The notes beneath the pieces are model-generated. The model was not told the DNA's origin, did no database searches, and was given only the letters and a program-made list of their open reading frames with translations. Both the position numbers and the translations under genes were made by a program. Positions 8,877 to 16,477 of a stretch of 64,000 nucleotides of DNA are shown piece by piece. Position 1 is the stretch's first letter. The number at the start of each line of letters is the position of its first letter. Origin of the DNA: Hyphomonadaceae bacterium UKL13-1 (GTDB lineage Bacteria; Pseudomonadota; Alphaproteobacteria; Caulobacterales; Aquidulcibacteraceae); assembly GCA_001602435.1 (NCBI GenBank), contig CP012156.1, positions 2,859,898-2,923,897 of the forward strand. Reading direction: 5' to 3'.

Positions 8877-9143
8877 TCGCATGCAGGGGACCTAAAAGAA
8901 GGTCATAATCCTGTTAGCAAGCAATGTGCCACGAATTGATTGGTTGCGAAAGAGGAAAAATACGTGGTTGACAGTTAGTTTACGGTCTGACGGGCCGCAT
9001 CTGTCCCGAGCTTGCACAATCGACAAACAAACGCGTGCCAAACTGCCACGTTCTTGCCTGTGCAAATAGCATTTGGCCTTTGTTAGCTTTTTCTAACCAT
9101 GTTCTGCATGCAAACTATCATCAAGTGAGGTTAGGCTATCGCT
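8877..9143 (-). ncRNA. Possible small RNA region ending at the orphan terminator
   Basis: The 330-base gap between rarD and the amidotransferase gene has no open frame of note. A minus-strand terminator at its left edge implies a minus-strand transcript starting inside the gap. No promoter was convincing, and the sequence was not recognised as 6S, SRP, tmRNA or RNase P RNA. A small inverted repeat GTTAG/CTAAC lies at 9082-9097. The boundaries given are those of the gap, not of a mapped RNA. Confidence 0.25.
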
Positions 9144-9893
9144 ATGCATTTGACGATCTTTGAGACTGGCCGCCCGCCTGAGCCCATTCGTGGGAGCTTC
9201 CCCTCTTACCCTACCATGCTGGAGGCTCTTTTAGCCCCCCATATTCCAGGATTGACCTGTCAAGTTGTTCAGGTTCTGGATGGGCACAAACTACCCGACC
9301 CTTGCGACGTTGAAGCCGCCCTGATCACCGGGTCGCCTGCTGGCGTTTACGATGACTTTGCTTGGATTGCGGACCTCAAAAATTGGATCCAACGCGCGGG
9401 CGAGCAGCGTGTACCACAAGTTGGCATCTGCTTCGGCCATCAACTCATGGCCGAGGCATTTGGTGGTCGTGCTCACAAAGCGCCGCAAGGCTGGGGGCTA
9501 GGCCGTCACACCTATCAGGTCCACGCGGCGGAACCTTGGATGGGCGGGTCCAAGAAACGCTTACATCTGGCTGTGAGCCATCAAGATCAGGTGCTGGAGG
9601 CACCCAGTACGGCGAGGGTGTTGGCTCAGTCAGACTTCACGCCAAATGCGGCATTGGTCTATGACCATGCGCCTGCTTTGTCCTTTCAGGGCCATCCTGA
9701 ATTCTGCCCGCGTTTCACCGATGCATTGATCCGCTCGCGGCGCGGAACACGTTTCTCCGAAGAGATGGCTGATGCCGCGCTCGCAAGCCTAGAAGCTCCC
9801 TTGGATGGCGACGTGGTTGCCGCTTGGGTTGCTGGATTTTACGCTCATGCACTTGGCGAAAAGCGTGCAAGTCTAGGGAGGGTTGCGGCCTAA
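9144..9893 (+). CDS. Class I glutamine amidotransferase domain protein
   Basis: A 249-residue single-domain glutaminase of the GuaA type. The nucleophile elbow GICFGHQLMAEAFGG (Cys96) and the His184/Glu186 pair in FQGHPEF complete the catalytic triad. Such stand-alone proteins are often annotated GMP synthase-like, but no synthetase domain is present, so it probably releases ammonia or cleaves a gamma-glutamyl compound. It lies between the spuC and puuB operator-linked genes, yet it lacks the PuuD-type signature and the shared palindrome, so a role in polyamine breakdown is only a possibility. Its 3' end overlaps cysQ by four bases, converging. Confidence 0.8.
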   Translation: MHLTIFETGRPPEPIRGSFPSYPTMLEALLAPHIPGLTCQVVQVLDGHKLPDPCDVEAALITGSPAGVYDDFAWIADLKNWIQRAGEQRVPQVGICFGHQLMAEAFGGRAHKAPQGWGLGRHTYQVHAAEPWMGGSKKRLHLAVSHQDQVLEAPSTARVLAQSDFTPNAALVYDHAPALSFQGHPEFCPRFTDALIRSRRGTRFSEEMADAALASLEAPLDGDVVAAWVAGFYAHALGEKRASLGRVAA

Positions 9894-10714
9894 AAGATGG
9901 TAGCGGCAAGACGTGGATCACCCATCGCCATAAATCCGCAATTGCGGCATTCCTCTTGAATTTTCCCGTAGAGGAAAGCTTGCCCGTTCAAATCCAGCAT
10001 GGCTCCCCCGGCAGCAGTTAACACGCCGTCACCTGCTGCGGTGTCCCACTCCATCGTTGGTCCAAACCGCGGATAAAGATCGCCTTGGCCAGCGGCGATC
10101 AGGCAAAATTTCAAGGACGAACCGCGTCGGACCAGTTCTGAGACTGGGACTGTTTTCAAGAATGCCTCTGTGGCCGGGTCTTGATGGGAGCGCGAAGCCA
10201 GCACGGCCAAGGCGTCGCCCGCACCGCGAGTTTGGATCATCTGCCAATCGTCGGTTTGATCTACTTGCCAAGCCACATGCGGAGCGCTGCGCGAATCTCC
10301 AACCCATGAAAGTCCCGTCTCGGGCATGTGAACGATGCCCACAACTGGTCTACGCCCCCGCACATAAGCAATGTTGACGGTGTAATCAGGGTCGCCAGAA
10401 AGAAACTCCCGCGTGCCGTCAAGGGGATCGATCAACAGGAAGTCGTCATCTGGACTCGCTAAAACCCTGAACCCCTCGTCACCCTCTTCTGTGATCAAGG
10501 GAATACCGGGGAGAAGCGTGCTTAAGCCTTCAAGAATTACTTCATTTGCAGCGAGATCTGCATCGGTGACGGGTGACCCGTCAGATTTCGCTTCGGCCTG
10601 AATCCCGACACGTTTAACTTCCAAAATTGCAGAACCGGCGCGGCGCGCCAGCGCTTCAAGTGCTACCACTAAGCTGTCTGGCACCGAAGGAACTGAGCTG
10701 TCGTGATGTTGCAT
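9890..10714 (-). CDS. cysQ: 3'(2'),5'-bisphosphate nucleotidase CysQ
   Basis: Inositol monophosphatase-superfamily enzyme that hydrolyses 3'-phosphoadenosine 5'-phosphate to AMP, recycling the product of sulfate assimilation. 274 residues. Metal-binding motifs are KSDGSPVTDADLAANEVI (about 43-60), EEGDE (about 76) and DPLDGTREFLSGDPDYTVNIA (about 96-116), with EWDTAAGDGVLTAAGG near the C-terminus. All acidic ligands appear present. The ATG at 10714 fits the family length; 80 bases separate it from the HIT gene on the same strand. Confidence 0.92.
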   Translation of the reverse strand: MQHHDSSVPSVPDSLVVALEALARRAGSAILEVKRVGIQAEAKSDGSPVTDADLAANEVILEGLSTLLPGIPLITEEGDEGFRVLASPDDDFLLIDPLDGTREFLSGDPDYTVNIAYVRGRRPVVGIVHMPETGLSWVGDSRSAPHVAWQVDQTDDWQMIQTRGAGDALAVLASRSHQDPATEAFLKTVPVSELVRRGSSLKFCLIAAGQGDLYPRFGPTMEWDTAAGDGVLTAAGGAMLDLNGQAFLYGKIQEECRNCGFMAMGDPRLAATIF

Positions 10715-10794
10715 GTCAACCTAAGAAAAGATTGGGCAGCCTTGCCCGTTCCAGTGTCATGGCAGGATTTTGAGCTTCTGAATATAGACGCCGA

Positions 10795-11205
10795 TTAAAA
10801 GCTACGGGCCAAGGCGGCCACTTGCTCGATCAAAGCGACGGCTTCATCAGGCCCATATGGTTGGGTAGGGCTATGTCCCCAGACGGGTCCAGGCCATGCG
10901 GGGTCCCCCAAACGACGACCTACAATATGGACATGAAGTTGCCGCACCATGTTGCCCAGCGCGCCAATATTGACCTTTTCGACTCCCGCAAGGCCGCCCA
11001 CCAGACGACCAAGGGCTTGAATTTCGGCCCAAGCTTGCTGCCCATCCTGCGGTGACAAATTGAATAATTCCACCGCGCCCGGCACACGCGGTACGGCCAC
11101 GATCCAAGGATAACGCGCATCATTCATCACCCGCACCTCACACAAGGGGTATTTTGCGGCAAACAATGTGTCAGCTGCCAAGCGGGGATCGAGCGAATAG
11201 GTCAT
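10795..11205 (-). CDS. HIT domain protein
   Basis: A 136-residue histidine-triad nucleotide hydrolase-like protein. The triad reads QLHVHIV (near residue 88) instead of His-x-His-x-His: the first His is Gln, while the central nucleophile His and the third His are kept. The following segment DPAWPGPVWG is characteristic of a proteobacterial HIT subgroup. Substrate is unknown; family members act on nucleoside phosphoramidates or dinucleotides. Its ATG directly abuts the stop of mesaconyl-CoA hydratase (TAAATG), so they form an operon. Confidence 0.85.
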   Translation of the reverse strand: MTYSLDPRLAADTLFAAKYPLCEVRVMNDARYPWIVAVPRVPGAVELFNLSPQDGQQAWAEIQALGRLVGGLAGVEKVNIGALGNMVRQLHVHIVGRRLGDPAWPGPVWGHSPTQPYGPDEAVALIEQVAALARSF

Positions 11206-12252
11206 TTAGCTCATAAAGCTCGACCGCAAAGGGATCGCAGCCCAATAGTCGAATTCCAAAATCGCTTCGGGGCTTTCAGGTCCTTGGAAGTCATAGGCTG
11301 AGACATTTTTGGTCGCGATCAGCCTCAACCGCAAAGCACCATGACCATTGCTGAGTAGAGCTTTGTCGAGCACTTCGCTCCAAGCATAAATCGTATCGCC
11401 CGCAAACAGCGGATTGATATGTCGACCTGCATTGATAGCTAGAATTTCTGCGGCATTGGCCAAGCCATTAAAAGCCAAGGCACGAGCAATCGAGATCACA
11501 ACCCCACCATAAATCAAGCGCTTGCCTTGTCGGGACTGGGCTTGAGCGACGGCATCGAAATGCACTTTGGCAGTGTTTTGATAGAGCCGCGTGGCGACCT
11601 GATGTTCAGCCTCTTCCACCGTCATGCCGTCGACATGATCAATACATTCCCCGATCTGATAATCCTCAAATGCAAATGGGGAACCAGCCAATTCAAAGTC
11701 ATAGGTGCCTGACCAAGCTGGTGCCGGAACCGGCAAGTCTTGGGGAGCTACAAAGGCAGGCAACTCTGGAATGACTGGAGTTGGCGCCGGCGCGCTGGGG
11801 TCGCTTTTATGAACCATCACCCACCGGACATAGCTGAGGATGGCTTCGCCTTGCTGATTGAAACCGGTCGTGCGCACATAAACCACGCCAGTCTTGCCAT
11901 TGGAGTTTTCCTTGACGCCAATCACCTCAGAGATGGCGGACAGTGTGTCCCCCGGGAAAACAGGTGCGAGGAAGCGGCCATCGGCATAGCCCAAGTTCGC
12001 CACGGCATTGAGGCTAATGTCTGGGACAGTTTTGCCAAAGACCGTATGGAACACCAAGAGGGGATCAATGGGGGCCGCGTCCAAATCGCCATCGCGGGCA
12101 AAAGCATCCGAGCTATATAGCGCATAACGCGACCCTGTCAGCGCCGTATAAAGCGCGACATCACCCTCCGTGACGGTCTTTGGTGTCGCGTGTCGTAAAA
12201 CCATTCCGACATGGAAGTCTTCAAAATAAAGTCCCGGATTTGATTTGGTCAT
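11206..12252 (-). CDS. mch: Mesaconyl-CoA hydratase (double MaoC domain)
   Basis: About 348 residues with two hot-dog/MaoC-like halves. The opening NPGLYFEDFHVGMVLRHATPKTVTEGDVALYTALTGSR and the LGYADGRFLAPVFPGDTLSA and ENSNGKTGVVYVRTTG segments closely resemble Rhodobacter mesaconyl-CoA hydratase, which interconverts mesaconyl-CoA and beta-methylmalyl-CoA in the ethylmalonyl-CoA pathway of acetate assimilation. The ATG at 12252 has AAAGG upstream and matches family length; a longer frame to 12366 is not needed. Other pathway genes are not in the window, so the pathway itself is inferred from this one gene. A related MaoC dehydratase is the alternative. Confidence 0.8.
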   Translation of the reverse strand: MTKSNPGLYFEDFHVGMVLRHATPKTVTEGDVALYTALTGSRYALYSSDAFARDGDLDAAPIDPLLVFHTVFGKTVPDISLNAVANLGYADGRFLAPVFPGDTLSAISEVIGVKENSNGKTGVVYVRTTGFNQQGEAILSYVRWVMVHKSDPSAPAPTPVIPELPAFVAPQDLPVPAPAWSGTYDFELAGSPFAFEDYQIGECIDHVDGMTVEEAEHQVATRLYQNTAKVHFDAVAQAQSRQGKRLIYGGVVISIARALAFNGLANAAEILAINAGRHINPLFAGDTIYAWSEVLDKALLSNGHGALRLRLIATKNVSAYDFQGPESPEAILEFDYWAAIPLRSSFMS

Positions 12253-12527
12253 TAAGTTGCCTTTCTGCGTTTTGGTTAGCGAGCGAAGGGCCCGCCTGCA
12301 AGGCTTTGAAGCGCTTGTAGATGGCGACCAATGGTCACAAGTCTGACAACGCGTTGAGCAGTTCAATTCGGCAACAGATTGGCCAAAGCATGGCGGATCA
12401 ACCCTTTGTGATAAGCAAACCTGCGGATGGCCACGCTAAAGCCGAGAATGGTCCTTCAAAGACATAGCGCGAGCACCGAAAACGCCCTATGATCGCGCCT
12501 CTGGGATCCTGTTTTGGGGGTAAAAAT

Positions 12528-13517
12528 TTGAGCTCTGGATTATTGGCGCTGTTGGACGATGTCACAGCGATCGCGAAAATAGCGGCAGCAAGTTTAGATG
12601 ATGCAGCGGCTCAGGCCGTTAAGGCCGGTGGCAAAGCTGCAGGTAAGGCTGCCGGAATCGTGATTGACGATGCGGCCGTAACGCCGCGTTATGTCGTCGG
12701 CTTTGCTTCCGACCGCGAACTCCCGATCATCGGCAAGATCGCGTGGGGCTCCCTCAAGAATAAAATGATCATTCTATTGCCAGGTGCGCTGTTTCTCAGC
12801 TTCTTTGCGCCTTGGACCATCACCCCACTCTTAATGCTGGGTGGCGCTTATCTGTGCATGGAAGGCTATGAGAAGGTCATGGACATTGTCCGCCCTCATG
12901 ACGGCCATGGCGAGGATGATGCGGCTGATGACGGGGACAAATCCTCCCTCGAGTTAGAAGACGAAAAAGTCGCAAGTGCCATTCGGACCGACTTTATCCT
13001 TTCGGCAGAGATCATGGCGATTACACTTTCCACCGTTGCCACAGCACCCTTATGGCTGCAGGGTGGCGTTCTGGCGGTCGTTGGGATTGGCATGACCGCC
13101 TTGGTCTATGGGGCAGTTGCTTTGATTGTGAAGGCCGATGATGCGGGGGCTGCGATGGCGCGCTCCACCAATGGAGCTGTTGCGGCCTTTGGGCGCGGCC
13201 TTGTCCTCGGTATGCCGGTTTTCCTGAAAGCCTTGAGCTGGGTCGGCATGGTCGCCATGCTCTGGGTCGGCGGCGGGATTATGGTGCATGGCCTCTATGA
13301 ATTGGGCTATCCCGCCCCAGAAAAGACCATCCACCATTTGGCAACTTCGGTGTCAGCCGCAGTGCCTGCGGTGGCAGGCTTTGTGACCTGGCTGGTGAGT
13401 GCGGCGATCGCGGCGGTGATCGGCTTGGTCATTGGTGCGATCGTGGAACCAATTGCCCACAAAGCGCTGGTTCCAGCTTTCAGTAGCCTAAAGGGCCTTT
13501 TCAAAGCGAAAGCGTGA
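12528..13517 (+). CDS. DUF808/YedI family inner membrane protein
   Basis: About 329 residues. Begins SSGLLALLDDVTAIAKIAAASLDDAAAQA, the highly conserved N-terminus of DUF808 (E. coli YedI). At least five hydrophobic segments follow, including IILLPGALFLSFFAPW, a paired set around 175-215 and several near the C-terminus. A hydrophilic acidic stretch (HDGHGEDDAADDGDKSS) divides the first and second membrane parts. The TTG at 12528 is preferred because GGGGG lies seven bases upstream and it matches the family N-terminus; an ATG at 12489 adds 13 residues. Function of the family is not established. Transcribed divergently from mch. Confidence 0.87.
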   Translation: MSSGLLALLDDVTAIAKIAAASLDDAAAQAVKAGGKAAGKAAGIVIDDAAVTPRYVVGFASDRELPIIGKIAWGSLKNKMIILLPGALFLSFFAPWTITPLLMLGGAYLCMEGYEKVMDIVRPHDGHGEDDAADDGDKSSLELEDEKVASAIRTDFILSAEIMAITLSTVATAPLWLQGGVLAVVGIGMTALVYGAVALIVKADDAGAAMARSTNGAVAAFGRGLVLGMPVFLKALSWVGMVAMLWVGGGIMVHGLYELGYPAPEKTIHHLATSVSAAVPAVAGFVTWLVSAAIAAVIGLVIGAIVEPIAHKALVPAFSSLKGLFKAKA

Positions 13518-13560
13518 ACTGAAGTTCCTCTTATCCGCTTGACCTGAAGCCGATGATGGT

Positions 13561-13580
13561 TCATTTGTTATAACAAATGA
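13561..13580. promoter_or_regulatory. 20-base palindromic operator at the puuB start
   Basis: TCATTTGTTATAACAAATGA is a perfect palindrome. Its central 12 bases are identical to the palindrome upstream of spuC (5284-5295). It includes the annotated puuB ATG (13577-13579), so a bound protein would block both promoter and initiation region. Confidence 0.65.
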
Positions 13581-14893
13581 CAGTCGTGCATTCTCCTTCG
13601 CGTCATGTCTGCTCCGCAGCCAGTGCGCCAACCACCTGGTATCACGCATCAGCAAAGCGCCCCTTTGCCCGGACCATTCCCCTGATAGGGGAGGTAAGCG
13701 CAGACGTGGTTATCATTGGCGCAGGCTTTACAGGCGTTTCGGCCGCGCTTGATCTGGCAGCCGCTGGTCTGAAGGTGGTCATTCTCGAAGCCAATGAGGT
13801 GGGATCCGGGGCGTCTGGCCGAAACGGCGGCCTCGCGTGCTCTGGCTGGCGTCATGATCAAAAATGGCTGGAAGCGCGGATGGGGCGAGAGGATGCGCGC
13901 AGACTTTGGTTGCTAGCCGAAGACGCGAAATCGGATCTACTGACCCGTATGCAGGATTTCCACATTGATGCGGATTGGACACCTGGGCAGATATTTGCCG
14001 CCCATACCCCCCGCTTGATGCAAGACCTTGATGAGGACGCAGACTTTATGGCTCGCGCTTACGGCTATGAACGTCCAAAACGCTTAGACCGCGAGGAAAT
14101 TGCCCAGGCCCTTGGCACCTCTGCTTATCATGGGGGTTGGCGCGACCCTTCGGCCGGCCATATCCATCCCCTCAAGCTACTCTATGGCTTGATGCAAGCG
14201 GCGTTAATCGCAAAAGCCAACCTGCACGAGTATAGCCGCGTAACCGAAGTTGGGTCTGACCGGGGTAAGCATTTTGCAAAGACCGGGACAGGCCGGGTGC
14301 TAGCCGATCATATTCTTCTGTGCGGGGACGGTTATCTCGATGGCATTGAGCCCGATGTCGAGGCCCGCGTCTTGCCGATTGGTAGCTTCGTCCTCGCAAC
14401 AGAGCCTTTACCTAAAGACAGCGCGATCTTGCCCGAGCACGATTCCGTTATGGATACGCGCTTTGTTGTCAATTATTGGCGCAAGACCGCTGACAGACGT
14501 CTGATCTTTGGCGGCGGTGAGAAGTACACGCCAAACTGGCCCATGGATGTTGAGAGCTTCGTGCGGCGCAATCTGGTGAAAATTTATCCAGAACTCAGAA
14601 GCATCCGGGTCACCCATGCATGGGGCGGGGCCCTTGGCATCACGCCAACCCGTCTGCCCTACCTGCATCAAGTGCGTCCCGGCCTCCTGTCAGCGTCAGG
14701 ATACTCTGGCCAAGGCGTTGTTCTAGCCCCTTATTTCGGACGCATTTTGGCAGCTTGTGTCTTAAGCCAGCATCGCGACTATGACGTCTTAGCTCGTATG
14801 CCTGTGCCGCATTTTCCGGGCGGTCGCGCGCTTCGTTGGCCACTTTTGACCGCGGCCATGTCTTGGTATGCGCTTCGAGATAAACTACCGTGA
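13577..14893 (+). CDS. puuB: Gamma-glutamylputrescine oxidase PuuB (FAD)
   Basis: Flavoprotein of the DAO family that oxidises gamma-glutamylputrescine to gamma-glutamyl-aminobutyraldehyde. 438 residues. After a short N-terminus with TTWYHASA comes the FAD motif ADVVIIGAGFTGVSAALDLAAAG (about 39-61), then GSGASGRNGG, the SAGHIHPLKL motif, and a C-terminus (MPVPHFPGGRALRWPLL...WYALRDKLP) that closely matches E. coli PuuB. It is followed 29 bases later by gabD. The ATG lies inside the shared operator and no clear ribosome binding site precedes it; GTG at 13586 is an alternative start. PuuA and PuuD, needed for the full gamma-glutamyl route, are not in the window. Confidence 0.87.
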   Translation: MTVVHSPSRHVCSAASAPTTWYHASAKRPFARTIPLIGEVSADVVIIGAGFTGVSAALDLAAAGLKVVILEANEVGSGASGRNGGLACSGWRHDQKWLEARMGREDARRLWLLAEDAKSDLLTRMQDFHIDADWTPGQIFAAHTPRLMQDLDEDADFMARAYGYERPKRLDREEIAQALGTSAYHGGWRDPSAGHIHPLKLLYGLMQAALIAKANLHEYSRVTEVGSDRGKHFAKTGTGRVLADHILLCGDGYLDGIEPDVEARVLPIGSFVLATEPLPKDSAILPEHDSVMDTRFVVNYWRKTADRRLIFGGGEKYTPNWPMDVESFVRRNLVKIYPELRSIRVTHAWGGALGITPTRLPYLHQVRPGLLSASGYSGQGVVLAPYFGRILAACVLSQHRDYDVLARMPVPHFPGGRALRWPLLTAAMSWYALRDKLP

Positions 14894-14922
14894 GACGATG
14901 CAAAGGCTGAGGAGGCCAAGAC

Positions 14923-16368
14923 GTGAAGCTTTCCGAACCCCGCCTATTCCGCGCCCAATGCCTGATCAATGGCGAATGGACCGGCACATGCGACGAAGCG
15001 ATTTACAACCCTGCAACTGGGGCCGTCTTAGGCAAAGTCCCAAGACTTGGACGGGAAGCGGCCGAGCATGCCGTGGAGGCCGCCAATGCAGCATTACCCG
15101 CTTGGCGCGCCAAGACCGCCAAGGAAAGAAGTACGATCCTGCGGCGCTGGTTTGACCTAATCATGGTCCACCAAGAAGATTTGGCGCAAATCTTAACCGC
15201 GGAGCAAGGCAAACCAATCGCAGAGGCGCGCGGAGAAATCGCATACGCTGGTTCCTTCATTGAGTTTTACGCCGAAGAAGCCAAGCGCATCTATGGCGAG
15301 ACTTTACCAGCGCCGAAGGCTGACGGTCGCATCATGGTTTTGCGGCAGCCGCTGGGCGTCGTCGCGGCCATAACGCCGTGGAACTTTCCAGCCGCCATGA
15401 TTGCCCGCAAGGTCGGCCCAGCCTTAGCGGTGGGTTGCACCATGGTGCTAAAGCCCGCGCCTGAAACACCATTTACCGCGCTTGCTTTGGCAGAATTGGC
15501 ATGTGAGGCGGGTGTGCCAGCTGGCGTGCTCAATGTAGTGACGGGCGACGCTGTCGCGATTGGTCAAGCTTGGTGTGCAAGCGACATTGTTCGGGGGCTG
15601 TCCTTTACGGGATCAACCCCCATCGGCAAACTCCTGATGCGCCAATGCGCCGATACAGTGAAGAAGCTTGGCCTAGAGCTTGGCGGCAATGCACCATTTA
15701 TTGTGTTTGATGATGCCGATATAGATGCTGCTGTTGATGGGGCTATCGCATCCAAGTTCCGCAATATGGGTCAAACCTGTGTGTGTGCGAACAGGATTTA
15801 TGTGCAAGATCGCATTCATGATGCCTTTGTGGCCAAGCTGACAGCCAAAGTCGCCGCCATGAAAGTGGGCCCGGGAACCGACGAAGGCGTCACGCAGGGT
15901 CCTCTCATCAATCAGGCGGCACTTGCCAAAGTCCAAAGCCATGTCGCCGATGCACTCAGCCAAGGTGCGAGCATCCAAACCGGCGGTAAAATAAGCCACT
16001 TAGGCGGCACCTTCTTCGAGCCCACGGTGATAACAAGCGTCACCTCAAGCATGAAGTTTGCCCAAGAAGAAACCTTTGGCCCTATCGCGCCCATTTTCCG
16101 CTTCTATACCGAAGCAGAAGTGATTGCGGCTGCCAATGACACTCCATTTGGCCTGCAAGCCTATTTCTATACCAAGGATTTGGCGCGCGCGTTCCGGGTA
16201 GCCGAAGCGCTGGAAACAGGGATAGTCGGGGTGAATTCAGGCCTGACCTCGTCAGAAGGCGTGCCTTTTGGCGGGATCAAGCAAAGTGGATTGGGACGCG
16301 AGGGGTCCCACCATGGGGTCGAGGAATATCTTGAGCTCAAGTACGTCTATCTCGGCGGGATTGCTTGA
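14923..16368 (+). CDS. gabD: Succinate-semialdehyde dehydrogenase GabD
   Basis: NAD(P)-dependent aldehyde dehydrogenase converting succinate semialdehyde to succinate, the last step of GABA and putrescine breakdown into the TCA cycle. 481 residues, close to E. coli GabD throughout: KLSEPRLFRAQCLINGEW start, TPWNFPAAMI, FTGSTPIGKLLM, catalytic Glu252 in LELGGNAPFIVFDDAD, catalytic Cys286 in GQTCVCANRIYVQD with the neighbouring Cys288 typical of the family, and PFGGIKQSGLGREGS. The GTG start follows a strong GAGGAGG at about 14909-14914. It is in an operon with puuB. Confidence 0.93.
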   Translation: MKLSEPRLFRAQCLINGEWTGTCDEAIYNPATGAVLGKVPRLGREAAEHAVEAANAALPAWRAKTAKERSTILRRWFDLIMVHQEDLAQILTAEQGKPIAEARGEIAYAGSFIEFYAEEAKRIYGETLPAPKADGRIMVLRQPLGVVAAITPWNFPAAMIARKVGPALAVGCTMVLKPAPETPFTALALAELACEAGVPAGVLNVVTGDAVAIGQAWCASDIVRGLSFTGSTPIGKLLMRQCADTVKKLGLELGGNAPFIVFDDADIDAAVDGAIASKFRNMGQTCVCANRIYVQDRIHDAFVAKLTAKVAAMKVGPGTDEGVTQGPLINQAALAKVQSHVADALSQGASIQTGGKISHLGGTFFEPTVITSVTSSMKFAQEETFGPIAPIFRFYTEAEVIAAANDTPFGLQAYFYTKDLARAFRVAEALETGIVGVNSGLTSSEGVPFGGIKQSGLGREGSHHGVEEYLELKYVYLGGIA

Positions 16369-16407
16369 CCTAAAACTGTGCATAATTTGCCCCCTATTCC
16401 ATTGGCG

Positions 16408-16422
16408 TTAATCTTTGTTAAC
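16408..16422. promoter_or_regulatory. Candidate CtrA box upstream of divL
   Basis: Two TTAA half-sites separated by six bases, the second extended as TTAACC, the same arrangement as at 4008-4021 upstream of ctrA. It lies about 55 bases before the divL start. A GAATC (GANTC, CcrM methylation type) is at 16449-16453. Confidence 0.4.
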
Positions 16423-16477
16423 CAATCTTAGCTTAGATTTAACAAACTGAATCAAAACGAGCGGATGCGTACAGAAA

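Noticed and set aside
8968..8973. TTGACA as -35 of a promoter for the amidotransferase
   Set aside because: No acceptable -10 hexamer lies 16-18 bases downstream (position reads CGGGCC).
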